A DNA stretch of 64,000 bases. Source: Bacillota bacterium. Its GTDB lineage: Bacteria; Bacillota; UBA4882; UBA8346. A program made the translations under genes and the position numbers. The DNA is taken from positions 11,883-75,882 of the forward strand of contig JAEXFN010000046.1 of assembly GCA_023400055.1 (NCBI GenBank), written 5' to 3'. Below are positions 56,016 to 63,799 of this stretch, one piece after another. Every line of letters starts with the position of its first letter. Positions within the stretch are counted from its first letter, which is position 1. The notes beneath the pieces are model-generated. The model was not told the DNA's origin. It made no database searches and was given only the letters and a program-made list of their open reading frames with translations.

Positions 56016-56330
56016 TTAGCCGAGGAAGGCAAAGGTGTTCAATTTCAGAACTGCCAGCTGTAACAGGTCAAGGATGGTGTTGAGTTGTTGGATGGTAATG
56101 GCTCCGACGGTTGCACCGCTGATGATTCCGCTGGCTTGACCCAGTACGGTGTTGATCTCCGTTCGCTGCGTAGCCGTTAACGAAAGACCGGTAACATCAG
56201 CTTGAATATTGGCGATGGTAGTCAGCAACGTTGTCTGATAGGCGCTGGTAAATGCGGCTGGGTCGCCCAGCAATGCCGCTACCGACTGTGAGAGGTTCTC
56301 GATGCTCAGAATGGTTGATCCGACACTCAT
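56016..56330 (-). CDS. Small Ala/Thr/Ser-rich hypothetical protein
   Basis: 104 residues, ATG with GGGAGGTG 6 bases upstream. The protein is hydrophobic and low in charge (TTLLTTIANIQADVTGLSLT; LNTILDLLQLAVLKLN), predicted helical with no signal peptide or membrane segment of usual length. The composition recalls small spore-coat or exosporium-type proteins of spore formers, but there is no direct evidence. Its excellent ribosome site supports a real gene. Confidence 0.65.
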   Translation of the reverse strand: MSVGSTILSIENLSQSVAALLGDPAAFTSAYQTTLLTTIANIQADVTGLSLTATQRTEINTVLGQASGIISGATVGAITIQQLNTILDLLQLAVLKLNTFAFLG

Positions 56331-56758
56331 TAAAATCACCTCCCGTTGATTATTGTATGAACGAATTGAACGGGGGTATCCTGAAAATCAAATAAAATGA
56401 TAAAAGAGGGAAAAAAGCTGTTTTTATAACATATTCCTTGTACCTCGAACGGTGCAATGCGGCGTTGGCGTGGCTCAAAGGCGATCCGCCGCAAATTTCC
56501 GTTCCATGCTTACAGTTAAGTCGGGCATTGTTGCGTTTTTTAGGCTGTTTTATAATAAGATATGGGAGAGGATCGGATATTGACACGCAGGATAGCTCCG
56601 CGGGCGATCGGGTAACGCATTGCCGCCGGTAGGGTCCTGGAGCCACGTGTCGTTTGTTAATCCGGTTTGGAGAACGCGTCAAAGCGGCGCGATTTTCCAA
56701 GATTCCTGGCGATGGATCAACCACCAGAGCAGTAATAAGGACGAAAGGAGAATTTGAA
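56331..56758. other. 428-bp intergenic region
   Basis: Divergent promoter region between the small hypothetical gene and the OYE-family gene. Nothing recognisable beyond AT-rich stretches near 56390-56440. Confidence 0.4.
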
Positions 56759-57775
56759 ATGCTATTTGAAGGATTTTCATTGCGGGATTTACAGCTCAAG
56801 AACCGGGTGGTCATGCCGCCGATGTGCATGTACCAATCGGGAAGCGACGGCCGGGCCACCGATTGGCATTGGGTGCACTATACCAGCCGCGCGGTCGGCG
56901 GAGTCGGCCTGATCATCGTCGAGGCGACCGGAGTGGAGCCGCGCGGCCGCATCACCGACCGCGATTTGGGCCTGTGGGATGAGGCGCAGATCCCCGGCTT
57001 GCAGCGGATCGTGGCCAGCGTCCATAGCCAGAACGGCCGGATCGCCATCCAGTTGGGGCATGCGGGACGCAAAAGCGAAGTGCCGGAGAGCACGCCGGTG
57101 GCTCCTTCCGCAGTGGCCTTCAGTCCCAAGTACCGGGTTCCGGCCGCATTGACGGCCGCGGAGATTCAGGAGATCAGCCGCAGTTTTGCTGCCGCGGCCG
57201 GGCGGGCAGTCCGCGCCGGATTCGACGCCATCGAGATTCATGCCGCCCACGGTTACTTGCTGAGCGAGTTTCTGTCGCCTTTGGCCAACCAGCGCAGCGA
57301 CGAGTACGGTGGAACGCCGGCCAACCGGGCCCGGTTTTTGGCCGAGACCGTCAGTGCGGTCCGGGCAGCCATTCCGGAAACGATGCCGCTGATCGTGCGA
57401 GTTTCCGCCTCCGATTATGATCCGAGCGGCAATACTCCCGAGGCCATGGCCGAACTGTTGAATATCGTTAAAGAGCGGGGCGTCGACCTGGTCGATGTCA
57501 GCTCGGGCGCGATCACGCCGGTGTTGCCGCCGGTTTACCCCAGCTACCAGATTCCTTTGGCCAGGATCGTTAAGGAACGGACCGGACTGCCGGTCCTGGG
57601 CGGCGGACTGGTCACCGAGCCGCTGCAAGCGGAGCAGATCGTCAAATCCGGAGTGGACTTGGTTTTTGTCGGCCGGGAACTGCTGCGCAATCCCTATTGG
57701 CCCTTGAAGGCCGCTGCGGCGCTCCACGCCGAGGTCGATTGGCCCGAATCGTATCTGCGGGGCAAGTGGGAATGA
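56759..57775 (+). CDS. NADH:flavin oxidoreductase, old yellow enzyme family (YqjM-like)
   Basis: 338 residues. The FMN barrel has NRVVMPPMCMYQ (with the Cys near residue 25 that tunes the flavin in YqjM-type enzymes), QLGHAGRK, IEIHAAHGYLLSEFLSP with the HxxH substrate-binding pair, and NQRSDEYGG. It reduces activated C=C double bonds, often in xenobiotics, using NADPH. AAAGGAG lies 8 bases before ATG 56759. It ends in a terminator that runs into the stop of the convergent gene. Confidence 0.92.
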   Translation: MLFEGFSLRDLQLKNRVVMPPMCMYQSGSDGRATDWHWVHYTSRAVGGVGLIIVEATGVEPRGRITDRDLGLWDEAQIPGLQRIVASVHSQNGRIAIQLGHAGRKSEVPESTPVAPSAVAFSPKYRVPAALTAAEIQEISRSFAAAAGRAVRAGFDAIEIHAAHGYLLSEFLSPLANQRSDEYGGTPANRARFLAETVSAVRAAIPETMPLIVRVSASDYDPSGNTPEAMAELLNIVKERGVDLVDVSSGAITPVLPPVYPSYQIPLARIVKERTGLPVLGGGLVTEPLQAEQIVKSGVDLVFVGRELLRNPYWPLKAAAALHAEVDWPESYLRGKWE

Positions 57776-57793
57776 CTTCGAAAAGTAATTCTG

Positions 57794-57823
57794 GGGGCGG
57801 CCGCCTGGCCGCCCCTATTTTTT
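57794..57823 (+). terminator. Terminator of OYE-family gene
   Basis: GGGGCGGCC (57794-57802) and GGCCGCCCC (57807-57815) form a perfect 9-bp stem followed by TATTTTTT. It overlaps the stop codon of the convergent GyrI-like gene. Confidence 0.88.
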
Positions 57824-58432
57824 GACAATGGGTTGGCGAATGATGGTCTTCAGTTTTTCCGGGGCGGCTTTCCGGGGATCGCTCAGATAAATCTCGTGAT
57901 GCTTGCCGGACGGTTGGTAACCGTTGTCGTTAATGTACTGATGCAGTTTGGCGATGGTCGGCTGTTCCGCCGCGTAAGGGCCGATATGCAGGATTTGAGC
58001 GGCGGTCCCTTCGGCCAATGGGCCGAAGCGCACGTCCGCCAGGGCGGGCAGGTCCTTTCGGCGTTGCAACTCGACCCGAGCCCGGTCAACCATTGCCGCG
58101 CTAATAAAGTCGGGCTGCATTATCAGCGCGGTCCATTGCCAGAGATCCTTGCGCTCCGGGCTAAAAGCCGCGCGATCCACGGTCCACCATAATCCTTCCA
58201 GCGGCATCACCCCGTAGTCGATGCCGGGAGCCGCTTTTTTGGCCATGAATTTGAGCGTATAGGAGAGCGAGAATAACGCCGCCACGGCGTCCTGATAAGC
58301 TTGGGATAGGTTGGGATCGCCCGCGCCGTCGACCATTAAGAACTGCATGGCGGGCAGTTCCACGATCTGAATGGCACTGGCGGAAGCCTGATAGAAATCG
58401 TACAGCTCCTTTTTAAGATCGATTTTTGCCAT
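57815..58432 (-). CDS. GyrI-like small-molecule-binding domain protein
   Basis: 205 residues. The sequence FLMVDGAGDPNLSQAYQDAVAALFSL, MPLEGLWWTVD and the closing TAAQILHIGPYAAEQPTIAKLHQYI are the pattern of the stand-alone GyrI-like family (SOUL/BacRBD fold). Such domains bind hydrophobic drugs or act as hydrolases on cyclopropanoid toxins. ATG 58432 has GGGGGG upstream. Its placement next to a multidrug-type ABC exporter, 130 bases downstream of it on the same strand, fits a drug-response role but is only suggestive. Confidence 0.85.
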   Translation of the reverse strand: MAKIDLKKELYDFYQASASAIQIVELPAMQFLMVDGAGDPNLSQAYQDAVAALFSLSYTLKFMAKKAAPGIDYGVMPLEGLWWTVDRAAFSPERKDLWQWTALIMQPDFISAAMVDRARVELQRRKDLPALADVRFGPLAEGTAAQILHIGPYAAEQPTIAKLHQYINDNGYQPSGKHHEIYLSDPRKAAPEKLKTIIRQPIVKK

Positions 58433-58561
58433 GTTTTTACCCCCCGGTTGTTTCGGCTGTTTCATGATCATGATACCACCGGAAACCCGACGGCTCCCTG
58501 TCATGTTTGGAAACCGGCGTCACAATTTCCGGAGAAGTTAGGACCCGGGAGCGTCCCGCCT

Positions 58562-60364
58562 TTAGCCGACCACCGCATCCGGCTCGTCTTGTAAGAATTT
58601 GAATTGGGCCATAAACAATTGGTGGTAGAGGCCGCGCTGCTGCAACAGCTCGGCATGGGTCCCCGCCTCGATGATCCGGCCGCGGTCGACCACCATGATC
58701 CGGTCGGCGTTTTGGATCGTCGAGAGCCGGTGGGCGATGACAAAGGAGGTCCGCCCCTTCAACAGCCGGGCCAGGCCCTGTTGCACCAGGCGTTCGGTAT
58801 GGGTGTCGATGCCGGCGGTCGCTTCGTCCAGGATCAGGATCCGCGGGTCGGCGAGCAGCGCCCGGGCGAAAGCGATCTGCTGCCGCTGGCCGAAAGAAAG
58901 CCGGGAACCGCGCTCGTTGACGTCGGTATCGTAACCGTGCTCCAGCTTGCTGATGAATTCATGAGCCTGGACCGCCCGGGCGGCGGCGATGATCGCTTCG
59001 TCGCTGGCGTCGAGCTTGCCGTAACGGATATTATCCTTGATGCTGCCGGAGAAGAGAAAGGTATCCTGCAGTACCATGCCGATCTGGCCGCGCAGGCTTT
59101 CCAGGGTCACCGCCGTCACATCGTGGCCGTCGATCAGCACCCGGCCCTCACCGGCCTCGTAGAAACGGCAAATCAGATTGACGATGCTGGTCTTGCCGGC
59201 GCCGGTCGGCCCGACCAGGGCGACGGTCTCGCCCGGCTTCACCCGAAAGCTGACATCGGACAGCACATTCTGGTTCTGCTCATAACCGAACCCGACCCGG
59301 TCGAAGACCACTTCGCCCCGGACCGGCGGCAGGACCGCCGCATCCCGTTGGTCGCGGATGGCCGGCTCGATGTCCAGGATGTCAAAGATCCGTTCCGCGC
59401 CCGAAATATTGGAGATCAGTGTATTATAAAAGTTGCTGATATTCATGACCGGCTGCCAGAACATGGAGATATAGCCGACGAAAGCCACCAGCAGCCCGAC
59501 GGTGATCGTGCCGGTGTGCAGGAGATGCACCCCGTACCAGGCGACCGCCATGGTGCCGATGCCCCAGGAGAGTTCGACCGAGGGCCAGAACCAATCGCTC
59601 AGCCGCACCGCATTCACAAAGGCCAGCCGGCTCCCGTGGTTCAAGCCGTGGTAGGTTTCGCTGGTCAGGGATTCGGCGGTAAAGCTTTGCACCACCCGGA
59701 TGCCCGAGAAATTCTCATGGGTGAAGGCGTTGCAGGTCGAGACCTTCTTGCGGTGAATCCGCCAGCGCTGGTGGGAGAAGACCTGAACCGTGGCCATGAA
59801 TATGAACAGCAGCGGCAGGCAGGCCAGCGAGGCCAGGGCCAGCCGGAAATTCATCGAGAACATGATCAGGGTCACCGCCAGCAGCGTCGCCAGGTCGGGG
59901 ACCAGGTTGGTCACGCTGTTGCTGAAGAGATCGTTGAGCGAATTCACATCGCCGATGATCCGGGCCAGCACCTTGCCGACCGGACGATTGTCGAAGAAGG
60001 AGAAGGGCAGCTTTTGGATATGGGCGTAAAGCTCTTGCCGGATGGTCAGCAGGATCCGGTTGGTCACCCCGGCCATGATTTGGATCCGTTGCCGGGTGCC
60101 GTATAAGGCGATCAGCTTAATGACGATCATCGCCGCCGCCAGGCGGAGCAGGCCGGCCAGATCTTGCTTCACGATATACCGGTCGATGGCCAATTTCAGA
60201 AAATAGGGGTTCATCAGATCCGCCCCGATGACCAGCGCCATCAGCAGCAAGGTGAGCGCCACCTGGAGCCGGTATGGCTTTAAGTATCCGATCAGGCGCT
60301 TGATGATCTCCAGATTGAGCGTATCCTTGACATATTCGTCGTCTTTGAGACTGTTAAACGGCAT
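58562..60364 (-). CDS. ABC exporter half-transporter, canonical-Walker-B subunit
   Basis: 600 residues. Six-helix type I exporter membrane domain, then an ATPase domain with GPTGAGKTS (about 386), Walker B LILDEATAG (Glu present) and switch His in VIAHRLST. Its signature motif is RLSFGQRQQ, non-canonical at the second Gly. Together with the upstream gene (11-base overlap) it makes a heterodimer: its catalytic Glu serves the functional site and its altered signature completes the degenerate site, as in BmrC/BmrD and TM287/288. A likely multidrug or lipid exporter. Confidence 0.93.
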   Translation of the reverse strand: MPFNSLKDDEYVKDTLNLEIIKRLIGYLKPYRLQVALTLLLMALVIGADLMNPYFLKLAIDRYIVKQDLAGLLRLAAAMIVIKLIALYGTRQRIQIMAGVTNRILLTIRQELYAHIQKLPFSFFDNRPVGKVLARIIGDVNSLNDLFSNSVTNLVPDLATLLAVTLIMFSMNFRLALASLACLPLLFIFMATVQVFSHQRWRIHRKKVSTCNAFTHENFSGIRVVQSFTAESLTSETYHGLNHGSRLAFVNAVRLSDWFWPSVELSWGIGTMAVAWYGVHLLHTGTITVGLLVAFVGYISMFWQPVMNISNFYNTLISNISGAERIFDILDIEPAIRDQRDAAVLPPVRGEVVFDRVGFGYEQNQNVLSDVSFRVKPGETVALVGPTGAGKTSIVNLICRFYEAGEGRVLIDGHDVTAVTLESLRGQIGMVLQDTFLFSGSIKDNIRYGKLDASDEAIIAAARAVQAHEFISKLEHGYDTDVNERGSRLSFGQRQQIAFARALLADPRILILDEATAGIDTHTERLVQQGLARLLKGRTSFVIAHRLSTIQNADRIMVVDRGRIIEAGTHAELLQQRGLYHQLFMAQFKFLQDEPDAVVG

Positions 60365-62102
60365 GGGTCTGTTCCTCCTCCCCCGCCAGTTCCAGCAGGC
60401 CTTGAAACTGTTCACGGTAAGTCTGGTAGTAACGCTGCCGCAGCGCCAGCAGCTGGCTGTGGGTGCCGCGCTCGACGATGGCGCCGCCTTCGATGACGAT
60501 GATCTCATCGGCGTTCTTCACCGCCGAGATGCGGTGGGCGATGATAATCTTACTAATGCCCGAGCGGCGCTCCAGGGCCCGCTGGATCCGGTACTCGGTC
60601 TCCATATCCAGGTTGGAGGTGGCGTCGTCCAGAATCAGCAGCGGGCTCGCTTTGACCAGCGCCCGGGCCAGGGCGATCCGTTGCTTCTGGCCGCCGGAGA
60701 GGCCGATGCCGCGCTCGCCGATGACCGTCTCGTAGCCGTCGGGCAGCTCGGCGACGAACTCGTCGACCCGGGCGTCGCGGGCCGCCGCGGCCAGTTGTTC
60801 CGGGCTGACTCCCGCCGCGCCGAACTGGATGTTCTCGGTGATGGTGTCGGAGAACAGGAAGGTCTCCTGCATCACTACGGCGATCTGTTCCCGGAGCCGT
60901 TTCAGCGGCCAATCCTTGACAGCGACGCCGTCCAGCCTGATCCGGCCGGAGCTGCAGTCGTAATAGCGGCCGATCAGATTGATCAGCGAGCTTTTGCCCG
61001 ATCCCGTCAGGCCCATGATCGCCAGAGTCTTGCCCGGCTCCAGGGTAAGGTCGATATCGCGCAAAATGACGCTGCCGTTATATTCGAAACCGACGTGCTC
61101 AAAGCTTAAGCGGCCCCGAATCTCGCGGGGCACTTGCGGAACGGCGGGATCGGCGATGGCCGGCCGCTCCCGGAACAGCGCTTCAACCTTTTTGAGCGAG
61201 GCCAGGCATTGCGCCAGCATATTGGTGAGCCAGCCGATCATCCGCATCGGCCAGATCAACATGGTGACGTAGTTGCTGAAAGCCACCAGGGTGCCGACGG
61301 AGATCCGCCCGCCCATCACCAGGTAACCGCCGCCGGCGGTGACCAGCACCAGGGCCAGGCTGGTCAGGAACTCGATCCAGGGATGGAATTGGCCCCAGAT
61401 GACGGCCTGTTCCACGTTGAGCCGGTAGTTGCGCTGGTTCTGTTCCAGAAATTTTTGAACCTCATATTTCTCGCGGCCGAACGCCTTCACCAGCCGAACG
61501 CCGGCCAGATTCTCCTGGGCGGTGGTATTGATCTGCACGCTTTGATCGCTGATCGCTTCGTAGACCACGCCGATCCGCTGCTCCAAGCGGACCGCCAGGT
61601 AGGCGATGACCGGCATCACCGCCAGGGAGAACAAGGCCAGCTGCCAGTGGAGCGTGAACAAGAGCACCGAGGCCACCAGAAAATAGATGCACTGCTCGGT
61701 AAAGAGCATAAAGCCGAAGACCACGGTACGCATGATATTGTCGATGTCCTCCTTGAGGCGGGACATCAGCTCGCCGGTGTTCACCCCGTCGAAATAGGAG
61801 AACGAAAGGGTCTGCAGGTGATCGAAGAGATCCTGGCGCAGATCGGTGACCACCTTCAAGCCGCCGCAGTCGAACAGGAACTCCTTCAAATACCCCAGGG
61901 CAGCCCGGGAAACGGTGATTCCCAGCAGGCTCAGCAGCGCCATTCGCAGCAGGCTCATCTGCTTGCCGATGATGATCTTATCGATGATCAGCCGCAACAG
62001 GCTGGGGTTGAACATATCCAAACCGATGCTGACCAGCATCGCCAGGCCGGCAACAATGAAATACCAGGCATAACGTTTGAGATACTCGCTTAACAATCTC
62101 AA
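60354..62102 (-). CDS. ABC exporter half-transporter, degenerate-Walker-B subunit
   Basis: 582 residues from TTG 62102 (GGAGTG 7 bases upstream; another TTG at 62117 is in frame). Exporter membrane domain plus ATPase with GLTGSGKSS, canonical LSGGQKQR and Walker B LLILDDATS, in which Asp replaces the catalytic Glu. This is the hallmark of the non-hydrolysing site of heterodimeric exporters. The gene is preceded by a small basic protein gene and by a leader with attenuator structure, so expression is probably inducible. Confidence 0.93.
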   Translation of the reverse strand: MRLLSEYLKRYAWYFIVAGLAMLVSIGLDMFNPSLLRLIIDKIIIGKQMSLLRMALLSLLGITVSRAALGYLKEFLFDCGGLKVVTDLRQDLFDHLQTLSFSYFDGVNTGELMSRLKEDIDNIMRTVVFGFMLFTEQCIYFLVASVLLFTLHWQLALFSLAVMPVIAYLAVRLEQRIGVVYEAISDQSVQINTTAQENLAGVRLVKAFGREKYEVQKFLEQNQRNYRLNVEQAVIWGQFHPWIEFLTSLALVLVTAGGGYLVMGGRISVGTLVAFSNYVTMLIWPMRMIGWLTNMLAQCLASLKKVEALFRERPAIADPAVPQVPREIRGRLSFEHVGFEYNGSVILRDIDLTLEPGKTLAIMGLTGSGKSSLINLIGRYYDCSSGRIRLDGVAVKDWPLKRLREQIAVVMQETFLFSDTITENIQFGAAGVSPEQLAAAARDARVDEFVAELPDGYETVIGERGIGLSGGQKQRIALARALVKASPLLILDDATSNLDMETEYRIQRALERRSGISKIIIAHRISAVKNADEIIVIEGGAIVERGTHSQLLALRQRYYQTYREQFQGLLELAGEEEQTHAV

Positions 62103-62168
62103 GCGGCAACACTCCAATCGCTTTGGATTCTAATCCGGTTGCAAGGTCGGGGGATAGTTCCCTCGGAC

Positions 62169-62324
62169 CTAGGACTCTTCCGCGCCTTGCCGTGAAAGTT
62201 TCTTGCCGGTTCGGCGTAGCCGTTTTTGGTTGTGGCGGATGTCATTGTCGTGGATCCGGGTCCGGGGATTGATCCCCCAAAGCACCCGGCTATTCAGGCC
62301 GGGGATATTCTTTTTACGGTTCAT
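62169..62324 (-). CDS. 51-residue basic protein between attenuator and exporter
   Basis: ATG 62324 with AAAGGAGTG 8 bases upstream. The product is very basic (about a quarter Arg/Lys) and contains LWGINPRTRIHDNDIRHNQKRL; it has no membrane segment. It lies after the two leader terminators and 66 bases before the exporter gene, so it would be expressed only on read-through. I do not know the family. It could be a small ribosome- or RNA-binding factor, or a second leader peptide; the strong ribosome site favours translation. Confidence 0.65.
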   Translation of the reverse strand: MNRKKNIPGLNSRVLWGINPRTRIHDNDIRHNQKRLRRTGKKLSRQGAEES

Positions 62325-62365
62325 CAAAAACACTCCTTTCGAGGAAAGCGGGCGCCCGGCGCCGG

Positions 62366-62407
62366 AAACAAAAAAATTCCGCAGCCGGCGGTCGCTACGG
62401 AATTTTT
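62366..62407 (-). terminator. Second leader terminator before the exporter operon
   Basis: AAAAATTCCG (62372-62381) and CGGAATTTTT (62398-62407) form a perfect 10-bp stem; on the minus strand TTTTTTTGTTT follows. Confidence 0.85.
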
Positions 62408-62410
62408 GGC

Positions 62411-62439
62411 AAATAAAAAAACACGATAACTGGATCGTG
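62411..62439 (-). terminator. First leader terminator (attenuator)
   Basis: On the minus strand CACGAT-CCAGTT-ATCGTG (62439 to 62422) is followed by TTTTTTTATTT. Its 5' arm contains ACGATC, which can alternatively pair with an upstream GATCGT (62475-62480). Confidence 0.88.
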
Positions 62440-62474
62440 CCTTCATCTAGCTTCAATATAGGCGACGGTTACCT

Positions 62475-62524
62475 ACGATCGGACGGACGAAAGAACTCCC
62501 TCTGCCGGAGAATTCTCCCGATCC
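62475..62524 (-). promoter_or_regulatory. Competing stems of a ribosome-mediated attenuator
   Basis: Minus strand, 5' to 3': segment A GGATCGG (62524-62518) starts 9 bases after the stop of the 9-codon leader ORF; segment B CCGATCGT (62482-62475); terminator arm C with ACGATC (62438-62433). A pairs with B over 6 bp, leaving the terminator free. If a ribosome stalled at the end of the leader ORF covers A, then B can pair with C over 6 bp and block the terminator. This is the classical attenuation logic; it is inferred from complementarity. Confidence 0.55.
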
Positions 62525-62533
62525 CTATTCAAT

Positions 62534-62563
62534 TCAAGGAAAAAACGCCTCGCTACGGATCAT
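62534..62563 (-). CDS. Leader ORF 2 (9 residues)
   Basis: Encodes MIRSEAFFP. AAAGGAG lies 9 bases upstream of the ATG, a strong ribosome site for so short a frame. Its ATG overlaps the TGA of leader ORF 1 (ATGA). It ends 9 bases before the first regulatory stem, the spacing expected for a stalling peptide. Presumed regulatory, not a functional protein. Confidence 0.5.
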   Translation of the reverse strand: MIRSEAFFP

Positions 62564-62616
62564 GGTAACAGGCTCCTTTCGGCAACGCGCCCAAATGTCG
62601 AAACAGTCTTTGGCAT
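62560..62616 (-). CDS. Leader ORF 1 (18 residues)
   Basis: Encodes MPKTVSTFGRVAERSLLP, with AAAAGGA 11 bases upstream. It overlaps leader ORF 2 by ATGA, so the two would be translationally coupled. About 67 bases separate it from the predicted transcription start. Confidence 0.4.
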   Translation of the reverse strand: MPKTVSTFGRVAERSLLP

Positions 62617-62689
62617 GACGGTTAGATTCCTTTTTTGGTTTTTGGACCAAAACTGCTTCATCCCAGGTATTGACGAAACTTCATTTTCC

Positions 62690-62718
62690 ATTATATTGGA
62701 ATGGGTCCGGTTTGTCAA
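62690..62718 (-). promoter_or_regulatory. Consensus sigma-A promoter of the exporter leader
   Basis: On the minus strand TTGACA (62718-62713), 17-bp spacer, TATAAT (62695-62690): both hexamers and the spacing are perfect. It lies just past the DedA-family gene and would start a roughly 240-base leader before the first terminator. Confidence 0.9.
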
Positions 62719-62754
62719 ACAAAAACAGCGTCCTTGCGAAAATTTCCCAAAGGT

Positions 62755-63453
62755 CTATGGATCTTTGGCGACCGGGATGACCGCGACCAGCGCTTTGATG
62801 ATCCGGCCCCGGAACAGCAGTCCGCCCAGGACCAGGCAGCCGGCGATCCCCAGCATGACCGCGATGAACCACGGGTTGCGGTGATGGAGGTTGGCGCCGA
62901 TGAACGACGAACCGATGACGCACGGCAAGCGGGCGGCATTGCTCAATAGCAGGAAATTCAGCGGTTCCAGCGGCGACAATCCCGCCAGGTAGGTGAGGAT
63001 ATCCTTGGGTAGATCGGGGAGCAGATACAACAGAAACACCGCGGTCTTGGCGCGCGAGCCCTTGAGCAGTTCGGCGAACCGGTCGAAATGGCGCCGGGGG
63101 AGGAAGGCCCGGATCAATTGGAACCCAAAGAACTTCGCGATGAACAGGACGAGCGTGGAACCGATCAGGACGCCGATCATGGAGTACACGGTCCCGAGCA
63201 CGGGGCCGTACATAAAGCCGCCGGCGATAAACAGCAGATCGCTGGGAATCGGGGCCAGAATAATCGCGCCAATCTGTAATCCGATAAAGATGAGGACGTT
63301 GCAGGAACCGTATTGGTTTAAGGTCGCCAGAAAATGCTGCGGATCCCGGGCCAGGCGGACAACGACCGGTCCGTAAACCACGGACAGGGTCACGACCGCC
63401 AGGACGAACAGGCTGAAAAGGAAGAGCGGAGCGTAAAGTCGCGTTTTATTCAT
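62755..63453 (-). CDS. TVP38/TMEM64-family (VTT/DedA-like) membrane protein
   Basis: 232 residues with about five membrane segments. The VTT core is visible: ILAPIPSDLLFIAGGFMYGPVLGTVYSMIG with re-entrant Gly/Pro motifs, FGFQLIRAFLPRRHFDRF, and LLPDLPKDILTYLAGLSPL. Family members act as lipid scramblases or flippases, including undecaprenyl-phosphate recycling in some DedA proteins. The start has a weak ribosome site. It precedes the strong exporter promoter by about 40 bases. Confidence 0.87.
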   Translation of the reverse strand: MNKTRLYAPLFLFSLFVLAVVTLSVVYGPVVVRLARDPQHFLATLNQYGSCNVLIFIGLQIGAIILAPIPSDLLFIAGGFMYGPVLGTVYSMIGVLIGSTLVLFIAKFFGFQLIRAFLPRRHFDRFAELLKGSRAKTAVFLLYLLPDLPKDILTYLAGLSPLEPLNFLLLSNAARLPCVIGSSFIGANLHHRNPWFIAVMLGIAGCLVLGGLLFRGRIIKALVAVIPVAKDP

Positions 63454-63799
63454 TCAAAGGCGCACCAATTGTTCAAATTCCTCTGCTTAACATTAGGATA
63501 ACCGCTTTTGGCGAAGGTATCTTATAAAATAATAAAATAAACCTAAATTCTTTTATTCAGATTAAGATCGGGGTAAAAATCGGTTACAAAGTGTCAAGTT
63601 GGGGATCGGGGAACTCTGTTGAGCCCGCGGTAGAGGAAAAATGTTGAATCGTCGGAATAGGCTTCCTAGAAAAAACTTCTCAAGCCATTTCCAATGGTTA
63701 TTTGCTATACTGATAATGAATCATGTTCCATGCCGCGCCTATGTCCAAGGACTGAGGGGACACGCACAGTAACTGTGCACGCATTTTCGATAACAAATC
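63454..63799. other. Intergenic region before array 4
   Basis: No gene seen. A near-perfect palindrome GCACAGT-A-ACTGTGC lies at 63764-63778, about 20 bases before the array. Confidence 0.4.

Noticed and set aside
58604..60106. 500-residue plus-strand ORF opposite the exporter gene
   Set aside because: Reverse-strand shadow; His/Gln/Asp/Arg-rich, no start signal.
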